Notes: a model not told the origin generated them from the sequence alone. A stretch of DNA of 64,000 nt from Microvirga splendida (GCF_016427565.1 NZ_JAELXT010000002.1:333023-397022); one strand, 5' to 3'; shown: positions 1 to 8,997, counted from the stretch's first letter. A program made the numbers and translations.

Positions 1-242
1 TAGACGTTGGTCTCGACCGGGTTCGGCTTGATGTCCGAGAAGATCGCAGCCTTCAGGCCGGCGGAGGTCAGCTGATCGAGCGCCGCCTTCGTCATCGGTT
101 GCGTGGCGAGGAACGGGTCCGTGACGATGAGCGGCGCCTGCATGCCCACCGACTTGCAGGCCTCGGCCAGTTCGGAGATGCGGCCTGCGCCGAAACGGAT
201 CGCGGTGGGATAGCTCCAGTTGGAACGGGGAGACATGGTCAT
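1..242 (-). CDS. Iron-containing alcohol dehydrogenase, N-terminal part (cut by window edge)
   Basis: Only the first 80 or so residues are inside the window; the gene continues past base 1. They read MTMSPRSNWSYPTAIRFG, then a stretch with LIVTDPFLA and a conserved N-P-x-x-x-N at the edge, the usual start of group III Fe-dependent alcohol dehydrogenases (NAD-binding N-lobe; the metal-binding histidines would lie outside the window). A second in-frame ATG at 236 is possible; 242 is preferred because GAAAG lies just upstream. It begins 11 bases after the aldehyde dehydrogenase stop, so it is probably the last gene of the amine-catabolic operon and would oxidise an alcohol to the aldehyde used by its neighbour. 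Confidence 0.75.
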   Translation of the reverse strand, partial: MTMSPRSNWSYPTAIRFGAGRISELAEACKSVGMQAPLIVTDPFLATQPMTKAALDQLTSAGLKAAIFSDIKPNPVETNV

Positions 243-253
243 GATGCTTTCAA

Positions 254-1645
254 TCAGATCTGGCGGAGGTGGTAGGATTTCGGACGGGTGAGCGACTCGT
301 AGGCCAGCCGCGACAGGCTTGCGCCGCGGCCTGTGTCCTTCACGCCCGTCCAGGCGAGCGCAGGATCGAGATAGTCGCAGCGGTTCATGAACACAGTGCC
401 GGTCTCGAGCTTCTCGCCGATGGCTTCCGCCGCATCCACGTCGGATGTCCAGATGGCGGCCGAGAGACCATAAGGCGAGTCGTTCATAAGGCGGGTCGCC
501 TCCTCGTCGCCCTTCACCTTCATGATGCCGACCGTGGGGCCGAAGCTCTCCTCGCGCATGACGCTCATGGAGTGATCCACGTTCGTCAGCACCTGCGGGG
601 CGAGATAGGCGGTGTCGCCGGCATCCGCGGCAAAGCGCTTCGTGTCGATGTGCGCTGTCGCGCCCTTCGCCACCGCCTCCGCATTCTGCCTGCGCACGAG
701 GTCTGCGAAGCGCTTGTGCGCCATGGGGCCGAGCGTCGTCGCCTCCTCCAGCGGGTTGCCGAGCACGTACTTGTTCACGAGATCGACCGCGCCTTCGACG
801 AAGCGGTCGTAATGCTTCTCGTGCACGTAAATGCGCTCGATGCCGCAGCAGCACTGGCCCGAATTGAAGAAGGCGCCGTCCACCAGGTTCTCGATGGCAT
901 GGTCGAGATTGGCGTCCTCGCGCACATAGGCCGGGTCCTTGCCGCCGAGCTCAAGGCCGAGCGAGGTGAAGGAGCCCGCCGCCGCGCGCTCGATGGAGCG
1001 CCCGCCGGAGACGGAGCCGGTGAAGTTGCAGTGGTCGACCAGACCGTTGCTCAGAATTCGGCTCGTCTGGTCGTGGGAGAGATGCAGGTTCTGGAACAGG
1101 CCTTTCGGCATGCCAGCCCGGTCCATGGCCATCTGGAAGCGCTCGCCCGCCAGCACCGTCTGGGATGCATGCTTCAAGAGCACCGCGTTGCCAGCCATGA
1201 GCGCCGGCACGATGGTGTTGATGGCTGTCAGATACGGGTAGTTCCACGGGGCGATGACGAGCACGAGGCCCACGGGCTCGCGTTTGATCATGCGGCGGAA
1301 GCCCGCCTTCTCGTCATCGGCCGGAATCGGCTGCAGGCTCTTCTCGGCGATGCCGATCATATAGCGCGCCCGTTCCTCGACGCCGCGGAACTCGCCGCCA
1401 TAGCGCACGGGCCGGCCCATCTGCTGAGCGATCTCGGGCACCACCTCCTGGTTCATGGCGAGCAGCGCATCGAGGAAGGCCGAGACCTTGCTCGCGCGCT
1501 CCGCGATAGTGGTGCTGCGCCACGCCTTTTGCGCCTCGCGGGCGGAGGTGATCGCCGCATCGATGGCGGCCTCGGTCATGATGGGACGGCGGACGAGCTC
1601 GCGCCCGTCGATGGGGGAAATGCAGACGATATCGGTATCGGCCAT
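254..1645 (-). CDS. NAD(P)-dependent aldehyde dehydrogenase
   Basis: A 463-residue aldehyde dehydrogenase of the short type, which oxidises an aldehyde to a carboxylate. Visible motifs are the cofactor segment VIAPWNYPY, the nucleotide-binding FTGS, the conserved LELGGKDP with the general-base glutamate, the catalytic-cysteine block FFNSGQCCCG and the late EESFGP motif. The start at 1645 (MADTDIVCIS) was chosen because it matches the usual family N-terminus and has GAGG upstream; longer in-frame extensions have no family likeness. It lies 70 bases after the glutamine-synthetase-like gene and 11 bases before the Fe-alcohol dehydrogenase. Its substrate is inferred from context: a gamma-glutamylated amino-aldehyde or a free amino-aldehyde. 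Confidence 0.9.
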   Translation of the reverse strand: MADTDIVCISPIDGRELVRRPIMTEAAIDAAITSAREAQKAWRSTTIAERASKVSAFLDALLAMNQEVVPEIAQQMGRPVRYGGEFRGVEERARYMIGIAEKSLQPIPADDEKAGFRRMIKREPVGLVLVIAPWNYPYLTAINTIVPALMAGNAVLLKHASQTVLAGERFQMAMDRAGMPKGLFQNLHLSHDQTSRILSNGLVDHCNFTGSVSGGRSIERAAAGSFTSLGLELGGKDPAYVREDANLDHAIENLVDGAFFNSGQCCCGIERIYVHEKHYDRFVEGAVDLVNKYVLGNPLEEATTLGPMAHKRFADLVRRQNAEAVAKGATAHIDTKRFAADAGDTAYLAPQVLTNVDHSMSVMREESFGPTVGIMKVKGDEEATRLMNDSPYGLSAAIWTSDVDAAEAIGEKLETGTVFMNRCDYLDPALAWTGVKDTGRGASLSRLAYESLTRPKSYHLRQI

Positions 1646-1715
1646 GATGTGATGCCTCAAAGACCATGACCTGGCAGGCCATGGTCTTCTCCTGTGCTTG
1701 AGTCTCGAAAAGCTT

Positions 1716-3086
1716 TTAGATGATCTCGAAGTAACGGGCGAGCTGCCAATCGGTGATAGCCTTGCGCGCCTCGCGCTCCTCCCATTCGCGGGTTGCAGCA
1801 TAATGGTCCACGAAGGTGTCGCCGAAGAGCTGGCGCGCGGCCTGTGAGCCCTTGAGACGCTCGGCCGCCTCGCCGAGGGAGCGCGGCAGGGCCCGCTCCT
1901 TCGGGTGCTCGACCGCATAAGCGTTGCCCTGGACCGGCTCGCCCGGATCGACCCGGTTCTCGATGCCCCATAGCCCTGAGCCGATGGCGGCCGCGAGCGC
2001 GATGTAGGGATTGATGTCGGCGGCCGCGACCCGGTACTCGACCCGCTGCGACTTCTCGGAGCCTGGAATCACGCGCAAAGCCGTGGTGCGGTTCTCCACC
2101 CCCCAGGCGGAGTCGGTGGGCGCCCAGAAGCCGGGGATCAGCCGCGTGTAGCTGTTCACCGTGCAGGCCACCATGGCCAGGATCTCGGGCATCAGCTTCT
2201 GCTGGCCGCCCACGAACCAGCGCATGGTCTCCGACATGCCGTGTTTGCCGTTCGGGTCGTAGAACGCGCCCTTGCCGGTCTTGAGATCCTGCAGGGACGC
2301 ATGCAGGTGGCCGGACTGGCCTGGCCAGTCGCGCGACCACTTGGCCATGAAGGTCGCCATCCAGCCGCGGTGCTGGGCCAGGATCTTGGTGTAGGTCTTG
2401 AAGAGCGCCGCCTTGTCGGCCGCGCGCAAGGCGTCGTCGACGCGGATCGCCGCCTCGAGCACGCCGGGGCCGGTCTCCGTGTGCAAGCCCTCGATCTCGA
2501 AATCCATCTGCTTCGCCAGATCGAGCAGTTCGTGGTAGAAATCCGCATGCACGCCGGAGCGCAGCACCGAATAGCCGAAGAAGCCCGGCGTGATGTTCTT
2601 GAGGTCGCGGTAGTTCTTCTCCCGCACGGAATGCGGGGTTTCCTCGAACAGGAAGAACTCGAACTCGGCCGCGGCCGAGACCGCAAAGCCCATGTCCTCG
2701 GCTTTTCTGAGCACGCGGCGGAGCACGCCGCGCGGACAGGCCGCCTCCGCATAGCCCTCGAACTCCGCCAGAAAGAACGGAAGGTCGTTCTCGAAGGGCA
2801 CGAGCCGCATGGATTCGGGGATCACGCGCGCCGTCGCATCGGGATAGGCCGTGTGCCAGCCGGTCAGCGTGGTGTTGTCGTAGAGCTGATCGTTGGAGTC
2901 CCAGCCCAGCACCACGTCGCAGAAGCCGAAGCCTTTCTCGAGCGCGGACTCGAACTTGTCGCGGGCCATGTACTTGCCGCGCATGATGCCGTCCACGTCC
3001 GTGAGGCCGATCTTCACGAAGGGAAGATCGCGGCTGCGCACGTATTCCATGGCATCGGCGGCGTTCTTGATCTTGGGAGCGTCCAT
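1716..3086 (-). CDS. Glutamine synthetase family ligase (probable gamma-glutamylamide synthetase)
   Basis: A 456-residue glutamine-synthetase fold enzyme, close in length to the catabolic gamma-glutamyl-polyamine/alkylamide ligases (PuuA, IpuC, GlnA3/GlnA4 types) that join glutamate to an amine using ATP. Visible catalytic-domain signatures are AEFEFFLFEE (metal-binding glutamate), GPGVLEAAI, SGHLHASL (the His of the ATP/metal site), the arginine-rich SAWGVENRTTALRV and EYRVAAADINPY. No adenylylation-site tyrosine block of housekeeping GlnA was recognised. Context (amine-type permease upstream; aldehyde and alcohol dehydrogenases downstream; amidohydrolase nearby) argues for catabolism of a small amine rather than ammonia assimilation. 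The exact amine cannot be read from the sequence. Confidence 0.88.
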   Translation of the reverse strand: MDAPKIKNAADAMEYVRSRDLPFVKIGLTDVDGIMRGKYMARDKFESALEKGFGFCDVVLGWDSNDQLYDNTTLTGWHTAYPDATARVIPESMRLVPFENDLPFFLAEFEGYAEAACPRGVLRRVLRKAEDMGFAVSAAAEFEFFLFEETPHSVREKNYRDLKNITPGFFGYSVLRSGVHADFYHELLDLAKQMDFEIEGLHTETGPGVLEAAIRVDDALRAADKAALFKTYTKILAQHRGWMATFMAKWSRDWPGQSGHLHASLQDLKTGKGAFYDPNGKHGMSETMRWFVGGQQKLMPEILAMVACTVNSYTRLIPGFWAPTDSAWGVENRTTALRVIPGSEKSQRVEYRVAAADINPYIALAAAIGSGLWGIENRVDPGEPVQGNAYAVEHPKERALPRSLGEAAERLKGSQAARQLFGDTFVDHYAATREWEEREARKAITDWQLARYFEII

Positions 3087-3145
3087 ACGAAAAACCTTGA
3101 CCGCAATAGGAGAAAGGGAGCGCGCGCTTACGCGCTCCCGAAGGG

Positions 3146-4681
3146 TTAGTAGGACTTGTACTCGCTCTCGCCCTTGGTAAGCGCGAACTCCTCCTCCGGG
3201 GAGAGGATGAGCTTGTGCCGCCCGACGAGCAGGAAGTAGGCCATCATCACCGCGTAGTAGACCACGACGCCGATGACGGCGGTGCGGAAGACCGAGTCGG
3301 TGAGCTGGAAGTAGAGCGTCACCGCAGCGATCACCATGCAGATGACCGCACCCGCAACGCCGAACGGGCTCTTGTAGGGGCGATGCAGGTTCGGGAACTT
3401 CTTTTTAAGCACGACATAGGACATGCCTTGCATGAAGTAGGCCAGCATTGCGCCCGCCACCGCCATGTTCAGCAGCGTGCCGCCGATCAGGGCTCCGCCT
3501 GAATCCGCGCCGAGCGAGAACCAGATGATCAGCATCACCAGGAGACCCAGGATCGCCCCAGCGATCAGCGCAACGTAAGGGGTCTTGCGCTCGCCATGGG
3601 TCACCGACAACGCGCTCGGAAAGTAGCCTGCCCGCGAGAGCGAGTAGATCTGCCGGCCGAAGGCGAAGATGATGGTGTGGAACGAGGCAATGAGCCCGAT
3701 GACCGCAATGGCCGCGAGGATCTTCGCGATGTCCGTGCCGAAGAGGGTGCGGAACCCGTCGAGCAGCGGCTCTCCGGACTTACCCAACCCTGCTGCGCCC
3801 GGCGCAATGCCCGTGTTCAGGAAGAGCACGAGGAAAGCGGAGGCAATCAGCGTCAGGATGCCTGCGATGATGCCTTTGGGCATATCGCGCTGCGGATCGT
3901 GCGACTCCTCCGCCGCGAGCGGCAGTTGCTCGATAGCGAGGAACAGCCACACCGCGAAGGGCAGAGAGGCCAGAATGCTGCCGATGCCCATGGGCAGGAA
4001 CGGCCCGCCGCCGTTCGGCAGCTCAGCGCCGTCGGGGCCGATGTTCAGGGCCCAGCGCGAGAAGTCGAACTGGCCTGAGAACAGCACCGAGACGTAGAAG
4101 AAGCCCAGCACAGCAAGTGCGGCCACCGTGACCCCCACCGTGACCTTGAACGAGAGCTCGACGCCGATGATGTTGAGGCCGACGAACAGCGCGTAGCACA
4201 GCACCCAGTAGACGGGCTGGAAGGCCGGCGCCGTCTCGAAGATGGCCGACAGATACGAGCTGATGAAGAACACGATCACCGCAGGCGTGAGCACGAACTC
4301 GATGTTCTCGGCGATGCCCGTGACGTAGCCAGCCCACGGCCCCATGGACGTGCGGGCGAAGGAATAGGCGCCGCCCGTATGCGGCAGGGCCGGCGACATC
4401 TCGGCGAGCGAGAAGGTGAGGCCCAGATACATGATGGCGATGATGATCGTGGCGAAGAACATCGCCCCGAAGCCGTTGGCAAGGCCGAGATTCCAGCCCG
4501 AGTAATGGCCCGAGATCACCGCGCCGACGCCGAGCGCCCAGAGCGACCAGACGCGTGCGTGACGCTTGAGGCGCCGGGCCTCGAAGTAGTTTTGATCCAC
4601 CGTGGTGTAGGTGACGCCGGCGGCATTCTGCACACCGGCCGGCGGGGCGTGAACCCCAGGGTTTCCTTGTCCGACTGACAT
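3146..4681 (-). CDS. APC-superfamily amino acid/ethanolamine permease
   Basis: A 511-residue inner-membrane transporter with about twelve hydrophobic segments. The first membrane block (residues about 35-110, with SGHYSGWNLGLANGFG and LAEMSPALPHTGGAYSFAR) is the substrate-binding signature of the amino acid-polyamine-organocation family and resembles ethanolamine permeases most closely. The start at 4681 (MSVGQGNP) has a strong GGAGGAAG ribosome site six bases upstream; an in-frame ATG 48 bases earlier has none. It stands 59 bases upstream of the glutamine-synthetase-like gene in the same direction, so it probably brings in the amine that the ligase activates. Ethanolamine is the best guess by likeness; other small amines are possible. 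Confidence 0.87.
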   Translation of the reverse strand: MSVGQGNPGVHAPPAGVQNAAGVTYTTVDQNYFEARRLKRHARVWSLWALGVGAVISGHYSGWNLGLANGFGAMFFATIIIAIMYLGLTFSLAEMSPALPHTGGAYSFARTSMGPWAGYVTGIAENIEFVLTPAVIVFFISSYLSAIFETAPAFQPVYWVLCYALFVGLNIIGVELSFKVTVGVTVAALAVLGFFYVSVLFSGQFDFSRWALNIGPDGAELPNGGGPFLPMGIGSILASLPFAVWLFLAIEQLPLAAEESHDPQRDMPKGIIAGILTLIASAFLVLFLNTGIAPGAAGLGKSGEPLLDGFRTLFGTDIAKILAAIAVIGLIASFHTIIFAFGRQIYSLSRAGYFPSALSVTHGERKTPYVALIAGAILGLLVMLIIWFSLGADSGGALIGGTLLNMAVAGAMLAYFMQGMSYVVLKKKFPNLHRPYKSPFGVAGAVICMVIAAVTLYFQLTDSVFRTAVIGVVVYYAVMMAYFLLVGRHKLILSPEEEFALTKGESEYKSY

Positions 4682-4749
4682 CGACTCTTCCTCCAAGAAT
4701 AGTCTGCCTCTCGGGTCACGGCACGTCATGCGCCATGCCCATGATCAGA

Positions 4750-4844
4750 GCATCGGACCCAAAAGTGGATTCCACTTTTGGGACCTATCCGATGCCCCTT
4801 CTCAAGCGGCGCATCGTGCGGAACCGGAGGTCCACGCGATGCGC
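4750..4844. repeat. Two tandem palindromic hairpins between permease and amidohydrolase genes
   Basis: The first dyad, 4750-4795, has GCATCGGA/TCCGATGC outer arms and a perfect CCCAAAAGTGG-ATT-CCACTTTTGGG core. The second, 4809-4844, has GCGCATCG/CGATGCGC arms and touches the stop codon of the upstream amidohydrolase gene. This resembles an intergenic palindrome that is common in Hyphomicrobiales genomes. In the transcript it would form two stable hairpins and may separate expression of the permease from the gene before it. Confidence 0.75.
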
Positions 4845-5632
4845 TAGAGCGTCCGTGCCCCCTCCCTCAAAAGCGGCGCCAGACGATTGGCCCACGACGC
4901 CTGTCCGTCTTGTGTGCGGATCAGGTCGTTGCGGATTTCGATCATCAGCGGCGGCAGGCCACGCCTCTCGGCGTGGCGCTCCAGGGTGTGGAACACCCGG
5001 TCCGCTGGCGAATAGGGTTCGTTCATGCCGACGGTGAGCGCCGGATCCTGCCGGAGACCGGCCTCCACATGGCGGGCATAACGCTCGTCGCGGTTGAAGA
5101 TGAGGCCGACCTGCCAGGGGCGCGGCACGTCCCGGTAGACGGGCGTGAAGGAATGGATCGACACGATGGCGCCGATCTGCCCGGCCGCGTGGCGTGCATC
5201 GGCAAAGGCATCGACCGCATCGTGGAAGGCATCGTAGACTTCGCGTACCCGATAGGCCTGCTCCGCCGCGTCGAGGTCGAGGTTGCCCGGAATCGTGGTG
5301 CGCTCGCTCAAGGTCCAGATCGAATCCGGCGCGGACGGTTCGCGGTTGAGGTCGAGCACGAGGCGCGAGACGGTCGCGTGGATCAGCGACGCGTCGAGCA
5401 GCCGCGAAAGCTCCCTGGCCACGCCGAGCGCGCCGGGATCCCAGGCGATGTGGCTTTCGAGTGCGTCTGGCCCGAGCCCCAGGGTGCCGTAGCGTGCCGG
5501 CAGATGGTTGGAGGCATGTTCGCAGATGAGAAGGATCGGCGAGCACCCATGAGGGTTTTCGATGGCGGCAACCGGCTGCCCTGCCGTAGCGGCAGAGGCT
5601 CGACCGGCTGTCACCCGACTCGCCTGCGTCAT
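4844..5632 (-). CDS. N-formylglutamate amidohydrolase family protein
   Basis: A 262-residue protein of the N-formylglutamate amidohydrolase family (PF05013), zinc hydrolases related to carboxypeptidases. Family features seen are LLICEHASNHLP near residue 35 (metal ligands E and H), the HIAWDPGA block, SRLVLDLNR, the VSIHSFTPVY histidine and LMIEIRNDLI near the end. No histidine-degradation genes are nearby, so a role in classical Hut catabolism is not supported here. Beside a gamma-glutamyl ligase and two dehydrogenases it may instead hydrolyse an N-acylated (gamma-glutamyl) product, which is inference. Transcribed towards the permease, 162 bases away with two palindromic hairpins between, and divergent from the RpiR regulator. 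Confidence 0.87.
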   Translation of the reverse strand: MTQASRVTAGRASAATAGQPVAAIENPHGCSPILLICEHASNHLPARYGTLGLGPDALESHIAWDPGALGVARELSRLLDASLIHATVSRLVLDLNREPSAPDSIWTLSERTTIPGNLDLDAAEQAYRVREVYDAFHDAVDAFADARHAAGQIGAIVSIHSFTPVYRDVPRPWQVGLIFNRDERYARHVEAGLRQDPALTVGMNEPYSPADRVFHTLERHAERRGLPPLMIEIRNDLIRTQDGQASWANRLAPLLREGARTL

Positions 5633-5710
5633 GCGGTTCTCCGTCGACCTGCCCTGGGCAGGAATTGTCCCCGGTTGAACGCTTGATACGTTTCTTATCG
5701 AATTCTCACG

Positions 5711-5730
5711 TTCTGAAATTTCTGATACAG
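5711..5730. promoter_or_regulatory. Possible operator with GAAATTTC palindrome, upstream of the RpiR gene
   Basis: The 124-base gap between the divergent amidohydrolase and RpiR genes is AT-rich around 5690-5735 and holds the 8-base palindrome GAAATTTC (5715-5722) in the context CTGAAATTTCT-GATACAG. RpiR-type regulators often bind AT-centred TGAAA/TTTCA-like dyads, so this is the likeliest binding site for the adjacent regulator. A related string occurs at 60786-60809. Confidence 0.4.
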
Positions 5731-5756
5731 CTTTTGGGAAGCGTCAAGGAGGGGCT

Positions 5757-6644
5757 GTGAATCAATCCGGTATGGGCGACGACCATCGCCTCCCTCCAGC
5801 AGACCCGCCGAGCCTCGCCGAGCGCATCCGGCTGGACATGGAATCCTTCACGCCCAGCGAAAAGCGCGCCGCCCACCTGCTCCTGAGCCATTATCCCTTC
5901 GCCGGCCTCGACACGGTGGCCGAATTCGCCTCCCGGGCCGGCATCTCGGCCCCGTCGGTCCTGCGCTTCGTGACCCGGCTGGGCTTCGGCGGCTTCCCGG
6001 ACTTCCAGAAGCACCTGCGGGAAGAACTCGAGGCGCAGCTGCTGTCCCCGCTCGCCAAGGCAGGCCCCTCCGACAAGGGCCAGGGCGCTCCGGCTCTCGC
6101 GTCCTTTGCGGAAGCCGTGATCGGAAACCTGCGGGCGACGGTGGAGAACATCGCGCCGGCCGAGTTCGACGCGGTGGTGGCGCTCCTGTCCGATCCGCGC
6201 CGGTACATCCATTTCACGGGCGGGCGCTTCACGGGCGCGCTCGCGCGCTATGCGGAGAGCCATTTCCGCATCGTGCGCAGCCATGTGGACTTCATCGAGG
6301 GCCAGCCCGCCCTCTGGCGCGACCGGATGATCGAGATCGGCCGCAAGGACGTGATCGTCGCCTTCGACATCCGCCGCTACCAGGAGGATGTCACGGCGCT
6401 CTGCGAAACCGCCGCGAAACAGGGTGCGACGGTGGTGCTCCTGACCGATCCCTGGCTCTCCCCGATCGCTCGTGTCGCACGGCACGTGCTGCCGGCTCAC
6501 ATCGTCGCCCCGTCGAACTGGGATTCATCGGCCGGGCTTCTGCTGCTGACTGAGGCTCTCGTGGCGGCCGTGACCAAGCGCCTGTGGGAGACCGCAAAGC
6601 CGCGCATGGAGGCGGTGGAGCGGCTGCGCAACGAGCGATCCTGA
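5757..6644 (+). CDS. RpiR-family transcriptional regulator (HTH + SIS)
   Basis: A 295-residue regulator. Residues about 20-95 form the RpiR helix-turn-helix (FTPSEKRAAHLLLSHYPF, then GISAPSVLRFVTRLGFGGF), followed by a SIS sugar-isomerase-like ligand domain (residues about 140-280, with VIVAFDIRRY and the VVLLTDPWLSPIA strand). The GTG start at 5757 is preferred because AAGGAGG lies four bases before it; an in-frame ATG at 5772 is the alternative. It is transcribed away from the amine-catabolic cluster and very probably controls it. SIS domains usually bind phosphosugars, but RpiR members guarding amino-acid or amine genes are known. Confidence 0.9.
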   Translation: MNQSGMGDDHRLPPADPPSLAERIRLDMESFTPSEKRAAHLLLSHYPFAGLDTVAEFASRAGISAPSVLRFVTRLGFGGFPDFQKHLREELEAQLLSPLAKAGPSDKGQGAPALASFAEAVIGNLRATVENIAPAEFDAVVALLSDPRRYIHFTGGRFTGALARYAESHFRIVRSHVDFIEGQPALWRDRMIEIGRKDVIVAFDIRRYQEDVTALCETAAKQGATVVLLTDPWLSPIARVARHVLPAHIVAPSNWDSSAGLLLLTEALVAAVTKRLWETAKPRMEAVERLRNERS

Positions 6645-6647
6645 GGG

Positions 6648-7712
6648 CTATTCCGCAGCCGCGGTCCTGTCCCGCTGCAGCCAGCCGATCAGGAACGGCA
6701 GCACGAGGCCGATGCCGAGGAAGCGCACCAGGTGGTGGATGCCCACGTAAAGTGGGTCCAGCCCGAGAATGAGCGCGAGAACCGTCATGGCTTCGAGCCC
6801 GCCCGGCGCGAAGGCGACCAGCCCGTTGGCGAAGCTCACGCCCGCAATCCACGCGGCCATGCCGGCAAACAGCGCGGCCACCACCATGCCGACGGTGAAC
6901 GAGCCGAGCGCCGCGATGAAGGCGCGCTTCAGGGTCGCGCGCTGGATGTTGCGGAACCGCTCGGCGATGAAGAGGCCGATCAGCACGAGACCGCCCGTTG
7001 CGATGACCGGAGGGATCACGCCGGTGACCCATCCGGTCCCGTGGCTGACCGAACTCATCACCGTGGCGCCGAGCAGGATGGGAGCGGCAACCTTCAACTG
7101 CTTGAACACGGCTCCCAAGACCAATCCGCCGAGGAGGATGAAGGCCATGCCGCCCGGGCTCTCGACGGGGAAGCCTTCGCCGATCAGCGCGCCCGTGTTG
7201 CCGCCGTCGCCCGTGAGCACCACGAGGCTCGGCAGCAGGGCGATCAGCACGAACAGGCGAAAGTTCTGCACGATGGCGATGGAGGCGACCTCCGCCTTGC
7301 GCTCGGCCGCCACGGCAAGAACGGTGGATAGTGCGCCCGGCACGGAGGCCAGCACCGCATCGGCCCTGCGCCAGCCCGAGATACGCGTGAGCCACGCGGT
7401 CGAGGCCGCGGAGATCGCCACCACGCCGATCACCAGAAGAACGAGGCTGCCGGGATAGCGGCCCATGGCGGCAATGGCTTCCGGCGTCACCGCCGCGCCC
7501 ATGGCGGCGCCCGAGATCAGCATGGCTGCGTCGGCGAGAGCACGCGGCAGGGGCACGGCCCATCCGGTGAGGCCCCACAGGGTGGCCCCAATGGCAGCTC
7601 CCGACAGCCACGCCGCCGGAACGCCGAGCCAGTGGAACACGAGGCCGCCGAGGGCGGCGATCAGGATCTGGACGAGCTGGGCGAGAAAGGGACGCATCAC
7701 GGTGTTGCTCAA
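6648..7712 (-). CDS. AbrB-type integral membrane protein (PF05145)
   Basis: A 354-residue, very hydrophobic protein with about ten membrane segments in two similar halves. The duplicated AbrB signature is visible: LGVPAAWLSGAAIGA in the first half, and FAPGGLEAMTVLALILGLDP with the HHLVRFL motif in the second. Databases often call this family putative ammonia monooxygenase or AbrB regulator; neither name is supported by function, and a transport or membrane-sensing role is more likely. Its end lies three bases from the convergent RpiR gene. No partner gene in this window suggests a substrate. Confidence 0.82.
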   Translation of the reverse strand: MSNTVMRPFLAQLVQILIAALGGLVFHWLGVPAAWLSGAAIGATLWGLTGWAVPLPRALADAAMLISGAAMGAAVTPEAIAAMGRYPGSLVLLVIGVVAISAASTAWLTRISGWRRADAVLASVPGALSTVLAVAAERKAEVASIAIVQNFRLFVLIALLPSLVVLTGDGGNTGALIGEGFPVESPGGMAFILLGGLVLGAVFKQLKVAAPILLGATVMSSVSHGTGWVTGVIPPVIATGGLVLIGLFIAERFRNIQRATLKRAFIAALGSFTVGMVVAALFAGMAAWIAGVSFANGLVAFAPGGLEAMTVLALILGLDPLYVGIHHLVRFLGIGLVLPFLIGWLQRDRTAAAE

Positions 7713-7794
7713 TGGACGCCCTTCCCCCGCCCGTCAAATGTCGCTGGCGCGCACAGGCCATGCGATGGGCGAGTGTGCCGGCACGGAACGGCGC

Positions 7795-8997
7795 TTAAGC
7801 CACGAGCCGCGGCAGGGCCTCGCCGATGCGGCGGACCGCCTCTTCCACGTCCTCGGGCTTGCGCAGGTAGCACAGGCGCAGATAGCCCTCGCCTGCCTCG
7901 CCGAAGGCGGAGCCCGGCGCCAGGCCCACATTCGCCTCGTCGATGAGGCGGAAGGCGATGTCCTTGGAGCTGGTCGCGCCCTTGATCTTCAGGAACGCGT
8001 AGAAGGCGCCGCTCGGCGGCGGCAATTCCACGAGACCGGTTTCTGCGAGCCGTCCGACGATCTCGCGGCCCTGGCGGGCGCGGGCGATCTGGTCGGCCAG
8101 GAAGCTCTCGCCCTGCTCGATGGCCGCGACGCCCGCGCGCTGGATGAAGACCGGCGTTCCCGACGTCTGGTACTGCACCAGGTTCTCGATGACCTGCCCC
8201 AGGGCCGGCGAGGTCTCCAACCAGCCGAGGCGCCAGCCGGTCATGGCCCAGTTCTTGGAGAAGGTCTGAACGAAGATGATCTTGTCGTCCGGCTCCATCA
8301 CATCGCGGAACGAAGGCGTGCGCCCGTCGATGGTGAGAGACGGATCATGGATGAAGCGGCTGTAGATCTCGTCCGCCACGATCCAGAGCCCGTGTCGGCG
8401 GGCGAGATCGAGGGCCGCGCGAAGATCGGCATGGCTCGCCACCCAGCCGGTCGGGTTCGACGGCGAGTTGACCACGAGCACCCGGGTGCGCGGCGTGATC
8501 GCCTTCTCGAGCCCTTCGAAATCGAGGTGCCAGCCCTTGTCGTCGATGGTCATCGGCACGGGCACGGGACGCGCCCCAGCGATGGTGATGGCACCGGCGA
8601 AGTTCGGCCAGGCCGGCGTGGGGATCAGCACCTCGTCGCCGTTGCCCGCGAGCATGCGGAACGCGATCTGCATGGCCGGCATGCCGCCGGAGGTCACGAA
8701 GAACCGCTCGGGATCGAAGGCCTTGCGGTAGACCTGCTCGTGATAGCGGGCGATGGCCTGGCGCAGTTCGGGAATGCCGCGCTGATAGGTGTAGAAGGTC
8801 TCGCCCTTAGCCAGCGACTGGGCCGCCGCCTCGCAGATGAAGGAGGGGGTCGGCAGGTCGCCCTCGCCCACCCAGAGCGGAATGATGCCGGGCTTCAGCC
8901 GGCCGTAGCTGAACACGTCCACGATGCCGCTGGTCGGCGCCTGCTCCGCTTCGGGGCGCAGGCTGAGAACGGACGGGATCGGCGCGGACGCATTCAT
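7795..8997 (-). CDS. Class I/II pyridoxal-phosphate aminotransferase
   Basis: A 400-residue fold-type I aminotransferase of the aspartate/aromatic kind. It shows the usual order: substrate-entry YTYQRGIPELRQAI, VTSGGMPAMQ at the cofactor phosphate, the NSPSNPTG motif (Asn contacting the cofactor), ADEIYSRFIHD (Asp pairing with pyridine N), the FSKNWAMTGWRLGW block with the Schiff-base lysine, and a C-terminal arginine in GYLRLCYL. Start 8997 (MNASAPIPS) follows AAGGAAG; an upstream in-frame ATG lacks this. No pathway partner lies beside it, so the amino-acid substrate is unknown. Confidence 0.9.
   Translation of the reverse strand: MNASAPIPSVLSLRPEAEQAPTSGIVDVFSYGRLKPGIIPLWVGEGDLPTPSFICEAAAQSLAKGETFYTYQRGIPELRQAIARYHEQVYRKAFDPERFFVTSGGMPAMQIAFRMLAGNGDEVLIPTPAWPNFAGAITIAGARPVPVPMTIDDKGWHLDFEGLEKAITPRTRVLVVNSPSNPTGWVASHADLRAALDLARRHGLWIVADEIYSRFIHDPSLTIDGRTPSFRDVMEPDDKIIFVQTFSKNWAMTGWRLGWLETSPALGQVIENLVQYQTSGTPVFIQRAGVAAIEQGESFLADQIARARQGREIVGRLAETGLVELPPPSGAFYAFLKIKGATSSKDIAFRLIDEANVGLAPGSAFGEAGEGYLRLCYLRKPEDVEEAVRRIGEALPRLVA

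Noticed and set aside
1314..2340. Other-frame open reading frames across the dehydrogenase and ligase genes, and similar long antisense frames elsewhere
   Set aside because: High GC content keeps alternative frames open; these translate to Arg/Ala/Gly-rich sequence with no motifs and lie wholly within convincing genes.
6648..7712. Ammonia monooxygenase label for the AbrB-type membrane protein
   Set aside because: The family name is a historical mis-annotation; no copper-site residues or partner subunits are present.
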